Shown in pieces: positions 22,187 to 33,380 of a stretch of 64,000 bases of DNA. The stretch lies in assembly GCA_014529385.2 (NCBI GenBank), contig CM043943.1:160034247-160098246 (forward strand). Direction: 5' to 3'. Both the position numbers and the translations under genes were made by a program. The notes beneath the pieces are model-generated. The model was not told the origin of the DNA. It made no database searches and saw nothing but the letters and a program-made list of their open reading frames with translations. How positions within the stretch are numbered: position 1 is the stretch's first letter; each line of letters starts with the position of its first letter. Origin of the DNA: Adiantum capillus-veneris. Taxonomy: Eukaryota > Streptophyta > Polypodiopsida > Polypodiales > Pteridaceae.

Positions 22187-22870
22187 TTATATTGATAGCT
22201 TTAACTTCGGGCTTAGCCCCCTTGCACACGCCAAGATCACCAATCCAACAAAGCCTTCGTAGTCGGTCCCTCGGGAATGCAAATGGGTTACAATCAATCC
22301 CGCCCACCACTTAGAGAAAAGCACGACTGCTACAAGTGTCGGAAACCTTCGAACATCATCTGCTTGAGTGGGCTTCATGCATCCAGAGAGGCTCAAAATT
22401 GCCAAGATAGTGAAAGCATCCAATCATATTACATACCATGGTGCTAGATGATGATTGCACCCAACCCATATGGTGGAAATTCATCCTTGCTCTGGAGATA
22501 AATCGTTCGATCCTTAGTACCTTCAAGCTCTCCGACCAGTTGAGTTGGAAAAACATCTTTGACCTTTCTAAACTCCACATTTAGCATACATACCCTGGCA
22601 AGTAGTGTCTCTTGTAGACATCTCACTCCAAATCCCATAGCATAAACTTCATGGCACCTGCATCCAGCACCCCTTGCCTTGTTCGCAACCTTGTGATATA
22701 AGCATACGCTCCTGCCTCCTATGATAGCAAAAAACACTTGCACTTTTGACTAGCGAGTGCTCCAACTCAGTGTACCTGGCTCCTAGCTCCATCAAATATC
22801 TGCTCAAGGTCTTTGCTATTTTCATGTAAACTGCCATGCCTCGACTTCCTGCACTTCCATAGATCGACAC
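22187..22870 (-). pseudogene. Probable PPR-protein remnant
   Basis: The minus strand contains MYAKCGV (22591-22571) followed by a TAG. A neighbouring frame then continues as KVKDVFPTQLVGEL, matching the PPR pattern MYAKCG-L-A-DVF-L. Upstream blocks (ELGARYTELEHSLVKSAS; CHEVYAMGFGV) and a downstream DAFTILAILSLSGCM resemble other PPR positions but in shifting frames. At least two frameshifts and several stops are needed. The MYAKCG core is good evidence; the flanking assignment is weaker. Confidence 0.5.
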
Positions 22871-23057
22871 AATTTGGCTGTACCATCATTTCCCACCCCC
22901 TCGTTGAGCATTTATGCTCAACCATAGTGTTATTTAGGTAAAATAAGTATGTATAGAGAGAATGATATAAATAGCTACATAGACTGCATAGAAAAAATGA
23001 TAATATAGTGGCTATATAGATAGGATAGATATAGAGAGAAGAGCATCTGTTATTGCA

Positions 23058-23507
23058 TCACCCCCCAGGGACAAACAAAAAGCTCACAGCTTCCCCAAGT
23101 ATGGCATAGAGTCCACCTGGATCAGATATAAAACATTGGTTGTGGCCATCCACCTGTAAAGAATGTATTGTCAAACCTTCCTTTGCCCTTGTAGGCCAAT
23201 AGACAGGCCATCCTTCCAGCTCTTTATAGCATTGAGCTTTGTCACCCTGCATCCACAACCCTTGCTGCCAACCATAAGCATGATTTTGCTCACTTGAAGC
23301 ACCTTGCAAAGCAATGTGGAACAACATAGCTATCAATAGCCTAACACATAGCTTCAAAACCATGCCATTTGCTTCCACCTGCTGCATAGCCAAGCAAACC
23401 TGAGCCCTTTGCAAACCTGTATCCAAGCCCTCTGTAAATGACTCCAAAACCATCTCTTTATACTCAAGAACATGACCTACTAGAGCGACAACCTGTTCTT
23501 CAAACAC
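23058..23507 (-). pseudogene. Open frame downstream of gag, unrecognised
   Basis: A 149-codon frame (MFEEQVVALVGHVLEYKEMV to AVSFLFVPGG) follows the gag-like frame after 24 bp. The first third is helical and Glu-rich; the rest is mixed (QCYKELEGWPVYWPTRAKEG, VDGHNQCFISDPGG). No protease, reverse transcriptase or integrase motif is visible. It may be the C-terminal part of the same element's single polyprotein after a frame change, so the element could be a non-autonomous, gag-only retrotransposon. Confidence 0.4.
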
Positions 23508-23531
23508 CTGATCACCTGCAAGGTTGGAACC

Positions 23532-24874
23532 TTACTTATTGCATGGAGCCTCGCGCTCATAGGCTGCACCTGCATCAGTTTCCATAGAGTCATCTACCGG
23601 AGTTAACTCTCCATGGCTACCCACAAACTCTGGAACTTCAAAGCACACCTCGACATGCTCATCAAGGCAAGGTTGTCCCACCCCCTGCATAGACAAATCA
23701 CTTCGACATACCTCTGTTTCTACTTCTAGCTCCTGCAAATCATCCTCAAAAACCTGCTCTTCAATTAAACTAGATGCACAATCAAACCATACCTCTTCCT
23801 CCAATAGGGACTCACCCTCACAAGACACAAGAGATGGCTGCTCGACGGGAAGATCCACACAAGGCATCTCCACACCTACACTATGCTTCTCCTTGACCTC
23901 CAAATGGCTGGTAGGCAACTTGCATACACTTTTTTCCACTTCATCTACACCAAAAACATCATAAGTTTCGTACCTAGAAGACCGGGACTCTGTCTCCCAC
24001 ATGCTATCTATGTCCAAAGCACTGTTAGAGCTTTGAGAGCTGTCAACCTCCTCTTCTGATCTTGTCAATTCTTGGACCACTACTGCCTTCCTCATTGCTG
24101 GTTCTGGAAGTGACACCTCTTCTTTAAGATCTTTTACCACCTCGCTCTCTTGAGTAAGCAAACTGGGTGGCACCCCGAATATACCCCTCTGTATCCTTTG
24201 AGGCCTGGTTGGCACTTCTTCTACCTTCTCTAGCCTGGCATCAGCTTCACATGCTTTGATCACATTCATATCAATAAAAAAAGGAGCTTTTACCTCTTGA
24301 TTCTCATCAATTTGCTTGGGCTTAGGTCCACTTGCTACCGCAAGTATAGACTGCAACAATCCTGCCTCCATCTTCTTCTTCATCTTTCGACTCTTTGCTT
24401 TGGCAATTCTCACGGCTTCATCATAAGTTCTTGGATCTTCATAATTGACTCTCTCACGAACATAGGGATGCAAGCATGATAGAAACCTTTTGAGCTTCAA
24501 ATATCCCGCATTGGTTGCTTGGGTAGCAGCTGCCAAATCCCCCCAATAAGCTTCAAATTTATCAACAAAAGCATCAAAATTGGCACTTACCTCCTGTGCA
24601 AGCCTTTGATCTTTGCATCTGCTTCCGAGGCCAACACCACCTTTCGATACCTTTGTAAGAACTGTTCCCGAAATCCGAGCCAATTCTGCTTGTGCACCTC
24701 TTCTAAGCCATCGAACCAAACCTTTGGTTTACCTCACAGCACCAAAGGTAGAGTTTGGAGCTTTGCTTCATCACCTGGCATCTGCAAGACTACCAGCATA
24801 AATAACTCAAAATCGGCAAGCCAATCATCAGCATCTTCATCTCCTTTGAACACGGGCCAAGCAACCTGCTTCAT
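23532..24874 (-). pseudogene. Retrotransposon gag (capsid) gene, broken
   Basis: Start ATG 24874-24872 gives MKQVAWPVFKGDEDADDWLA, a typical Retrotrans_gag opening. A TGA (24736-24734) replaces the Arg in the L-R-GKPKVWFDGL segment. Then come NWLGFREQFLQRYRKVV and, after a frameshift near 24600, LAQEVSANFDAFVDKFEAYW, LKRFLSCLHPYVRERV and TYDEAVRIAKAKSRKMKKK, the usual end of the capsid domain. The following 250 residues are long, acidic and without a zinc knuckle. No pol follows. The gene is preceded by the LTR-like repeat copy 2 (24937-26183), which supports a minus-strand LTR element. One nonsense and one frameshift change make it non-functional. Confidence 0.75.
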
Positions 24875-24936
24875 CTTGATTCACAAACACTCGGTCAGGT
24901 CGCAATCAGTGGGTCCTCTGTGGGGGCACCACAAGA

Positions 24937-26183
24937 TGGAAAGGAGGAAATGGAAAAACCACCAGCACATGAATTCGATGCCTCTCTATAGCCCAGTGAT
25001 CTCACAACAGCCCCATCCCCTAGCAAACACACAACTCGACTCCCAATCTGCAAACAAATACTGTCCAAGCCCGATCTCGACCAACCCTGACTAGATAGAT
25101 CCGATTGCAATGTAGGTTCAGATAGCCTCCATCTATAACACTGTAGAGCACCATATGACATATAGGCAGTCCAATAACAATCGACACTCAAATTCCTACC
25201 CAATCCTTGACATACACCCGTCTATCTTCAAGCTTGCAGACTTGTACACAAGAACATCCATATAGAAAGCACATATACACCGATCGCCTTCGGAGATACA
25301 CATATACTAGACCACTAGATGAGAGAGAGAGAAAAGATTGATAAATTTGCGGATAGATGCAACCAATATCAAGTAGACAAAAGCTCCCAAAGAGTGTGTA
25401 CAATGATGGAAACGTATAAAAGCCAGTCCGTGGTAGGTAACAAGAAGAACAAAACGGTTCAATGCTTTCCTCCCTCTGTTCTACTTGCAGCCCTGATATC
25501 CTTCTTTGAGGAGCCTTGGAGGCCACTTTCTCCTTGACCTTCTTTCTTGCCCACTCCCTTCGACTCTCTTTTCCCCAACTCCTCCCGGCAACCGACCTAA
25601 ACTACATCCCACACCCCTGTGATGCTCCTGAAGCCTCCATCCTCCAAGTGCAACTCCTCGTCTGGCGGTTCTTCATATGGTGAGTGATCCTTCTCTCCTC
25701 TGCAGTTGAGCCCTCTACGCCCCTCGCCAAGCCTGGCTAGGCTTCAACAAACCTCCCCTTCCTGCTTACGGATTCATCTCTTCCAGCCAAGGTGGCCTGC
25801 CTCTCAACTGCAGCTCCCAACACCCTTGGCGGCCAACTGCAAATGCCGCCCTTCTCCAAAAGCAGCCCTGTCGGTATCATGTCAACATCCCCCCTCGACT
25901 TCAACTGGCTGATCTGCTTCGTCTCTTCGCCACCGGCCAGCCCTCGGCCCTCGGTGTCAACGCTCCCCAGGCTGCTCTCGGCCTTGCTCTGCAAGGAGGT
26001 TGCCTCTCTTTAGCCAATAGCGGTCGTCTTCCCCTCTATATACTGGCTTCCCTTTCACCACCTTCTCGTCCTCATGCACTCCCAAGTGGCGGCTTCTCAC
26101 CCCCTCGTTGGCTCGTGCTCCCCGCATGCAGGCTCCAAGTGGCCCTCTCTCATCACGCAACGCTGCTCCACCCCTGTGTAACT
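24937..26183 (-). mobile_element. LTR-like dispersed repeat, copy 2 (probable 5' LTR/leader of the gag element)
   Basis: It matches copy 1 at 5566-6892 over nearly its whole length with indels. It ends about 60 bp before the gag start on the minus strand. Minus-strand TATATAGAGGGG near 26043 could be the promoter. No canonical primer-binding site was found between the repeat and gag, and no second LTR copy is visible below 23058, so the boundaries remain uncertain. Confidence 0.55.
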
Positions 26184-26207
26184 CCTCGTCAACTACAGCA
26201 TGGGGAA

Positions 26208-26578
26208 TGTTAGCAGTAAGCTAACACGGACACCATTTTCGGAGTTCTCTTTGTAAAACAATTATTATGTTGATAAATCGGGAATATTGTAACTCCTATT
26301 TTCTCAGATAAACTTTGTAATTAATGAGCCAGGGCTACAAGCTTCCAGATTGTATCAGCTAGTCATTTCCTAGCTTTGGTAGAACTCTAGATTATTAGTT
26401 TTGACCACCCAAAAACCTTGGCTAAGGTATATAAAAGCCAATTTTTGTAAGTTTTTTATAAGTTTTTGGGTAAGAAATACATAGCGTGAGCTAAGGGCGC
26501 TCACTTCTCTCCTTCTCGCGCTTCCTACTCCCTCTCCGGTTGTCACATTGCGATTGCGTTTGTTGCATTGCAACCGCA
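26208..26578 (+). mobile_element. Candidate solo LTR
   Basis: The block starts with TGTTAGC-AGTAA-GCTAACA (a perfect 7-bp inverted repeat) and ends ...GCAACCGCA. It contains GGTATATAAAAGCC (about 26426) followed by a pyrimidine-rich stretch, as in an LTR with a core promoter. Flanks GGGAA (26203-26207) and GGTAA (26579-26583) match at four of five positions, consistent with an old target-site duplication. No gag, pol or primer-binding site follows. Confidence 0.5.
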
Positions 26579-29500
26579 GGTAAGAGCTCTACGCATTGAC
26601 GTAAGCCATTCACAGTATTTCGTAGCTTTTTGCGTTGCCAACCCGCGGCCTAATTTCATCATAACTAGGAATTTATACTTTTAAATAAAAAACTAAGTAT
26701 AGACGGGGTATTGGGGCATCATTGCTAACCATTTAGATGCATTTTGGGTCAAAAACGACCAGTTCAAAAATCCATTGCTGTTAATAATCGCGTTTTTGAA
26801 ACTTGACCTAAATTGGGGTTTGAGGCCATAGGCATGTGTGCTTAGGTCTTATAAACTTATCCTAGAAGTTTCGTTACGTTTGGATGTCATTTGATACTGT
26901 AACGGATGTGATTTGCTTGCCGATGAGCGATTGGCTTTTAGTGATTTCAGTCACTTCAGTGTAGCTTGAGTTAGATGCGAGTTGTTAGTTGTTTCTTGAG
27001 AGATTGACAACCTTGTAGCCTCTATGCACTAGTCGAGTCAGCTTTGTCCCATGGTTTGACAAATTAATTGTGGTTCTCGCTAATACTACAATAAGATAGG
27101 ATGGTGAGGTTAGACATGCGTCCCATAACTCTCCTATGGTCAAAATGACATTAAACAACAATTTAAGCACTCAAAACTGAAGATTAGGCTCGCAAATTTT
27201 TAGTCACAAACCATAAGAGAACTTGAAATGCTTACACTTGATTCAAAGAGCAAGAGAAGAGGAACACAATACACTTTTCAAAATCAAAATAGGATTACAC
27301 AATCATGAGATACGCTGATTAGAAATCTAAGCTGCTTGGTTGCTTGAGGGTATGTACAAAAAGCTTATTCTTCTCTAAATGATAAGCCTCCTTGTCATAC
27401 CAATGTTATTATCTTTTATGCCTAGAGCTTTCTAAATGGCCACTAGGTAGACTCGCGTGTTCCTTTACAAATAATAGAAAGAATTCCAACTCATAGAATG
27501 GATCTTCTACTCGCAAATCAGGATTTGCACATAGCATAGCTACAAGTTAGCTTGAAAAAATAATTGAGTATGAATATATTAAAAATATAGTGTCTGGTTA
27601 GGTGGGCACCTGTATGCTAAAATGGCCAGACATCAAGCTATAATATGCTAATACCAATTGACATACCGTCTATTCAATGCAATGAGTGGCTATAGCCATA
27701 TGAATGGTCAATACTTACTTTTCAACAAAAGAAATTAGGTGATATTCAATCTAACCTTAAGTATGGGAAAGCTGCTAGATCTATTAGTCTCAACAGTTGG
27801 TGGCTATCCATGCATCTATTTGTGCATGTTTTAGGGCCTTGCCCCTTGCTTAAATGCCAATGATGTTTGTTTTCAAGAACACTAGGGGCTAAATGGATAA
27901 TCTCCAAGGGACTTTATAACAGAACAAATACAAGTGTGTGGCTGCCTCCTCCAATTTTTGCATTAGGCACTTGAAAAATCACACCACATTGTACGAACCA
28001 TTTTCTTATGAGCGTTGGATGTGCGAGAGAGAGAAATATACTCCTCTTCCAGCTACCAAAGAGGTGGTAACTTTTGACTTGACATCGATATTGCCTAATG
28101 GTGTCTAGGAAACTAAGCAAGTTAGCAAACATTAGAGTCTTGCTAATCTTTGTGAGCACCTACTCATAATGGGAGTGGATGGGGTACATGATGTGAGTTT
28201 CAAGTTGAATTGTCGTAAGGTTCAATTTGTTTTGTTAGAGCACTTTGATTGATTCTTGCAATGCTTGGTCTTTGCAGATAGGCAAGTGGAAAGAGAACAA
28301 AATGATAATTGCACCCTCATGGTGTGTGGGAGAGCTAATCTTTAGTATCTATTCAGCTTAACCATGGAAATTGTCGCTTTTATAATGAACCCCACTTCTA
28401 ATCAATCAAATTATTTTACTTTGTCAATTGCAATTCGAACCTCTCTTCACTCAATTTTTGGATATATAATTGTGCATGTTGCAAATCTTCGATTTTATAA
28501 TGTGATGTGGGAAATATGAAGATTCTATAATTTCAACTTTAATTTTTTAGCTCAGAATCTTTTTGTTTGGGAAGGGGGATGGCTATAAAAAGATCCCATT
28601 ATCCTCGCATTTATAGTTTTCCCATTTCTTTCACTCTTCACCACTAGAGCTCTCCCTACACTTCCACCACTAGATCTCTCTCCACACTTGTAGCCATGTG
28701 TGCATTTATACTTGTATCCATGGTTGTGCTCGAAGGCATGAAAAGAGGAAACACAGAATAGCAAGCATTACTGGATTTCCTTACCACGACCGACTATGCT
28801 AAGAAACAAGATCTCTACAACTTCTTCACCATCCACCCTCACCTAAAAACCACATTTGACCTCCATTTTTGCACCTTCTCCAACTCCTTGGTGTACTTCT
28901 TACATACATTACAAAGTACACCATCCGTTTGCCTGACTACCTTGGAAAATGGGTGTTCTTCTCCACATATAAAAAAGAGATTGTTCTTTCAAGCATTGCC
29001 TTCAATGTTTTGAGGAGATAGAGAGCAACACCAACCACTTCATTGAGCTCCCATCTAAGCAAGTGGCAAAAGCAAAGACAAAAAACCTAGACACAAAGTT
29101 TTTGCTAGACCAGGCTATGTTCCTCTTTTTAATGACAAAGGGAGCCCAATGCACCCGAGAAGATTCTCCCCCACATGCAGGTGGGAGGATTCATCCAAGA
29201 CGCTAAGTCACAAGTGTAAACCTATGGTGGATAGACCAATGAGGAATTCATGATTGCAACATAGCCAATAAATAATTAGGAGTAGATTAGAGAATGAGCT
29301 CAATACACAATATAGAATGAAAATAACTTGCTTGATTGACTAAAATTGGAGAGAGATCTACAAGCTTTGGATATTGGCGATTTATAGGCTCAATGTGGAG
29401 AAGTGCAATCAATGGTTGGATGGATATGCACCACAATTGGAAATGGAAAGGTTCATGTGAGCTACCACAAGTAGCATGTGGCTATCAAATGCGTAGCATG

Positions 29501-29639
29501 TGTTTAGGGAATGAGTAGCATGTGTGGGGCTTTGTATGTTTCATAGGGAAAATGTGACTATGCACTTGAATGGTGCATGCTTTGATTAAGAGTTTGTTCT
29601 CACTGAGTGTAAGCTCTAGGTATACCTCAACAACAAGGA

Positions 29640-29640
<1 letters not shown>
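26579..29640. other. No convincing gene
   Basis: Long AT-rich intergenic stretch. A TATA-like GGCTATAAAAAG at 28581 precedes pyrimidine-rich DNA and a 21-codon frame (start near 28695) that stops at once. Fragments such as KSKDKKPRHKVFARPGYVPL near 29080 hint at decayed coding sequence but no family is recognisable. Confidence 0.4.
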
Positions 29641-30060
<420 letters not shown>

Positions 30061-30137
30061 GGTAGCTATGAAGAGCATCATGCACAACAAGAGTGAGAAT
30101 CAAACATTTACCCAATTATGTCATCTTGTGAGAAATA

Positions 30138-30335
30138 TGTGAAGATGAAGAAAAAAGATGCAAGGAGGACTTGATTGATCATGTGAGTGAACTAGTAGAG
30201 GCTATAGATTCATTGTTGGTTGAGCTAGGTATCTATCATGAACACATCCACAAAGTTTCAAAGGCTTATGGCAAGCTGTTTTCAAGCTTTCGAGAGGACC
30301 GAAACCAATCTCATAAGTATTTTTCAAGTAATTGA
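30138..30335 (+). pseudogene. Unrecognised helical coding fragment
   Basis: An open stretch encodes CEDEEKRCKEDLIDHVSELV, EAIDSLLVELGIYHEHIHK and AYGKLFSSFREDRN, then a TGA at 30333. It has the amphipathic look of a coiled coil or gag-like helix bundle, lacks an initiator and is probably an exon or transposon remnant. I do not recognise the family. Confidence 0.3.
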
Positions 30336-30920
30336 TCTATTTACTCAGATAGTTAGACTGTACGATGTAATATGCCAAGTCGATGGAGCTTTGTCTCGTG
30401 ATGATGATGTAAAATGTTCTCTTCTTAGTATATTCACACATATTTATACATAAAGAAAAGCTCATTGAAGGTAAATGTACTTTTGACATCCTTGTGGACA
30501 ATGAGCTACCATCAATGTCGACACATGAGTTGACCACTTTTGTAATTGTTTGGATTAGTAACTTTAATGATAGAAAACAACAATAACGCCGGATAAGGAC
30601 CACAATTATGGGCAACATAAAATTATGTGCTTTTAAAGGACATTTACATTCAATTAACGTCAAAAGACAACAATAAACAGTGGTAGTGAGTTGCCATGGG
30701 AGGAAGAGAAATTTGCTCTTAAAGTACACGTGAATCAACAACGTTCTGTGACATAGTCCTATCGTTAATGATATTGTTCACAATTTCTTTTTTATTTCTT
30801 CACAAACTCAAGCAAAGATACCAAACACTACCATCAGAACTCACTCCCAATTTGCTCAATAAGACCTAGTAAGTAAAAGGTGTGGTAGGAACAACACCAA
30901 GCGTCGGAAAAGGGGCCCTA
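30336..30920. other. No gene; includes the 3' flank of the CVNH gene
   Basis: A minus-strand AATAAA at 30796-30791 lies 125 bp after the CVNH stop and is a plausible polyadenylation signal. The remainder is AT-rich without coding evidence. Confidence 0.5.
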
Positions 30921-31376
30921 CTACGTCGCTACCAAGTGGAAGTCGTGTACGGTGTGGCAGTCCCAGACGAGGCTGCCGTTGACGTTGGCCACGAAGGTGT
31001 CGAGGCGGACGAGGGCGGGGTGACCGTTGAAGTCGAGGTCGTTGCAGGTGGCCTGCAACACGCTGCCGTTTTGGAGGAGGGTGATGCCGGTGCAGGAAGC
31101 GGTGAACTGGCAGGGCAGTAAAGCATTCGGGCCGGGCGTGAAGCAGCGCGAGACCTTGAGCACCCCGTTGTCGTTGAGCAGCCTGTCGTCCAGAGACAGC
31201 GTCGACGTCTGGTAGTCTGTCCCTGGCATCTCCCCCGCCTCCGTCTCGCATGTCGCCTCCAGCTTCTTCCCATCGTCCACCAGCTGTATCTCCGCGCACG
31301 ATTTCGTATATTCCCCACTGAGTCCTTGTCTTGGTGCGCACTCAATCTACACACAGACTCATACAATGACGCCAAT

Positions 31377-31447
<71 letters not shown>

Positions 31448-31569
31448 CATCTCACCCGACCCTCCGGGCTCGGCTGAGCCTGAATCAGCAGCAGCGCACG
31501 CAACGATGAAAACACCAGCAGTGTCCCTACGAACATTAGAAACGCCTGCATCAAATTCGTGCTGCCCAT
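30921..31569 (-). CDS. Secreted cyanovirin-N homology (CVNH) lectin
   Basis: Exon 1 (31569-31456) encodes MGSTNLMQAFLMFVGTLLVF plus SSLRALLLIQAQPSPEGR, a signal peptide. A GT-AG phase-0 intron (31455-31347) follows, then exon 2 (31346-30921), giving 179 aa. The mature part shows two tandem CVNH repeats: SCAEIQLVDDGKKLEATC (Cys55-Cys71) with STLSLDDRLLNDNGVLKV, and SCTGITLLQNGSVLQATC (Cys123-Cys139) with VRLDTFVANVNGSLVWD. These are the paired disulfide loops and LDD/N-G-L strands of the family. Four extra cysteines (41, 106, 117, 168) could form two more disulfides. NGS sequons lie at 131 and 161. CVNH proteins bind mannose-rich glycans, and a family member is known from the fern Ceratopteris richardii. 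The exon is GC-rich in an AT-rich region and intact. Confidence 0.92.
31379..31446. repeat. (CT)n(CA)n compound microsatellite inside the CVNH intron
   Basis: About 68 of the 109 intron bases are CT then CA dinucleotides (GA and TG on the coding strand). On the transcript this places a TG/GA run between donor and acceptor. Confidence 0.95.
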
Positions 31570-31615
31570 CTTCTTGGATTAGTCCGACTTTGATTATAAT
31601 GGTCCTCCCTTCTCG

Positions 31616-31622
31616 TATATAA
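31616..31622 (-). promoter_or_regulatory. TATA box of the CVNH gene
   Basis: TTATATA on the minus strand lies about 47 bp upstream of the start codon, implying a short 5' UTR. The next upstream feature is the MITE target-site duplication, 26 bp away. Confidence 0.6.
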
Positions 31623-31647
31623 CCTAGCCAGCCCGCCCGATCTCACA

Positions 31648-32075
31648 TTAAATAAAGGGAAAATTACCAGAATACCCCCAATATTTTGTCATAAATTCCC
31701 AAAACGCCCTTCAAATTCTCCAAAATCCCCAAAATATCTCTAGTTGTGAGATTAAATTTCTAAAGATTAAATTTTTTGTTTAGCTTTTCATAAGAAGACT
31801 AGTTGTCAATCAATACAAGATGCTAAAACTAGAATTTGAGTTGGTTATGTAGGCTTTGGAGATGATTTAATTCATTATTTTTCGACATAATTTCCCTTTT
31901 TTGCGCAGTAATTTGTGACAAATTATAATCTATGTCGCACTCAAAAAGAGACCTCAATTGTCAAAAACGGATAAAGACTAGAAAATATTGAACGATCCAA
32001 CCAAAATAGATACAAGGGTATTTTGGGAATTTCCACAAATTAGAGGGATATTTTGATAATTTTCCCTTAAATAAA
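31648..32075. mobile_element. MULE-type MITE, 410 bp, with perfect 9-bp target duplication
   Basis: The element proper is 31657-32066. Both ends begin GGGAAAATTA reading inward, and the inverted similarity continues about 55 bp (CCCAAAA, CCCTT landmarks). It is flanked by TTAAATAAA at 31648-31656 and 32067-32075. A 9-bp duplication with long terminal inverted repeats is characteristic of Mutator-like elements. There is no coding capacity. It sits immediately upstream of the CVNH promoter. Confidence 0.85.
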
Positions 32076-32574
32076 TAAGGGGTCCAAGCAATTAGGTGTC
32101 CGAGAACCGTCATCATTGTCGTGGATTAACAAAAGAAAAGTAAAAGAAATAAAAAAATATGTGTGAGCAGTATTAGCCGTGACAAAGCAAGATGTAGTCG
32201 ATTGTCAGATATATACGCGGTAATAGTGACAGATATATATCCGCGACTATTATTGGGCTTTTCAAAAATAAAGATACTGATTTGAGCCACCCAAAATGAG
32301 CATCTTTATTTTTTACTTGCATAAAACATTTGTATTTTGAAAAGTGTACGTATACAAAAATAGTGATAATACACTTTGATATTACAAGTCACACCTTATC
32401 TTTATAATTTGAAGCACAAAAGAACAATACTTAAATTTAATCACAAATAAAATCAAAATTTCAAATACGTTTTATGTACAAATCATGAGGGTTTGTTGTG
32501 CCATATTTGCACTTGTAAAAGAGGACTACAAAACGATATCTATATATCCTAGTCCTTTTTCTTGTCCTCCTCAT

Positions 32575-33380
32575 CCTCGTCAAGAGGTACATAGTTTGAT
32601 CACTCTCACTCTACAACAACCAAAAATAAATTAGATAAATCAATAACCCAAAATGATTAATGCAATATTCATTATCTACACTTATTGCTTGTAGAGATCC
32701 AACTGTTGAGTCGAATTTTTCACGAGAGATATGATGGTTTTTAACAACCATCACCATGTATCAAACTCTGTGTGTCCCTCTCAATACTTGACCATCTCTC
32801 TGCTGGTAGAACGGGTCACAGTGATATTTTTATAAGTTACCAATAACCAAAAAAGTTTCATAAGTTAAAACATCTTCTATACAAAACTTGCACAATTAAA
32901 AATTACTTACATTTGGTCTTTGAATTTAATAACAATTGTCATACGCAAAATGTATAAGAATCTGCAAATGGCGTTGAAATTTATTGCCCTATGGACTACC
33001 AAAGGCGACCTCGCTACCATACTTGACCCTATAGTAGCACTCATATCCATGTGTCTACTAGCATGGGTCGTGTGAGTGTCCTTGTCCTTTGTGATTGACA
33101 TGGCACGCTCCAAAACAAGCGACTCCATCGTCTATAGGTTCATACGTTTGATCACTCTGACTCTACATTAACCAAAATCACAATAGACAAATTAGCAACT
33201 CAAAACAATTAATACAATATGATTTTCTTACACTTACTACCTATAGAGATCCGATTGTTGAGTCGAATTACTTGCGAGGGATGTGATAGTTCTCCAACAA
33301 CCATCGTCAAGTAGCGAATTTTGTGTGCTGCTCTTGATACTTGACCATCTCTATTGTCGGTGATTCAAAGTGATATTTTC
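32575..33380 (-). repeat. Diverged direct duplication (~250 bp units) of a dead-gene segment
   Basis: The block at about 32575-32830 (GTTTGATCACTCT, GTTGAGTCGAATT, ACTTGACCATCTCT) recurs at about 33130-33380 in the same order, roughly 75-80 percent identical. Exon-like stretches on the minus strand (MVKY-EQHT and WLLENYHIPR in the upstream copy) are duplicated with it. Confidence 0.6.

Noticed and set aside
22903-22922. GTTGAGCA-TTTA-TGCTCAAC hairpin as a terminator
   Set aside because: Rho-independent-type terminators are not meaningful in nuclear plant DNA; it may simply be a palindrome in a retroelement.
30856-31375. Other long frames over the lectin exon on both strands
   Set aside because: They overlap the CVNH exon in the wrong frame. 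Only the 31346-30921 frame shows the paired CVNH cysteines and a valid splice to a signal peptide.
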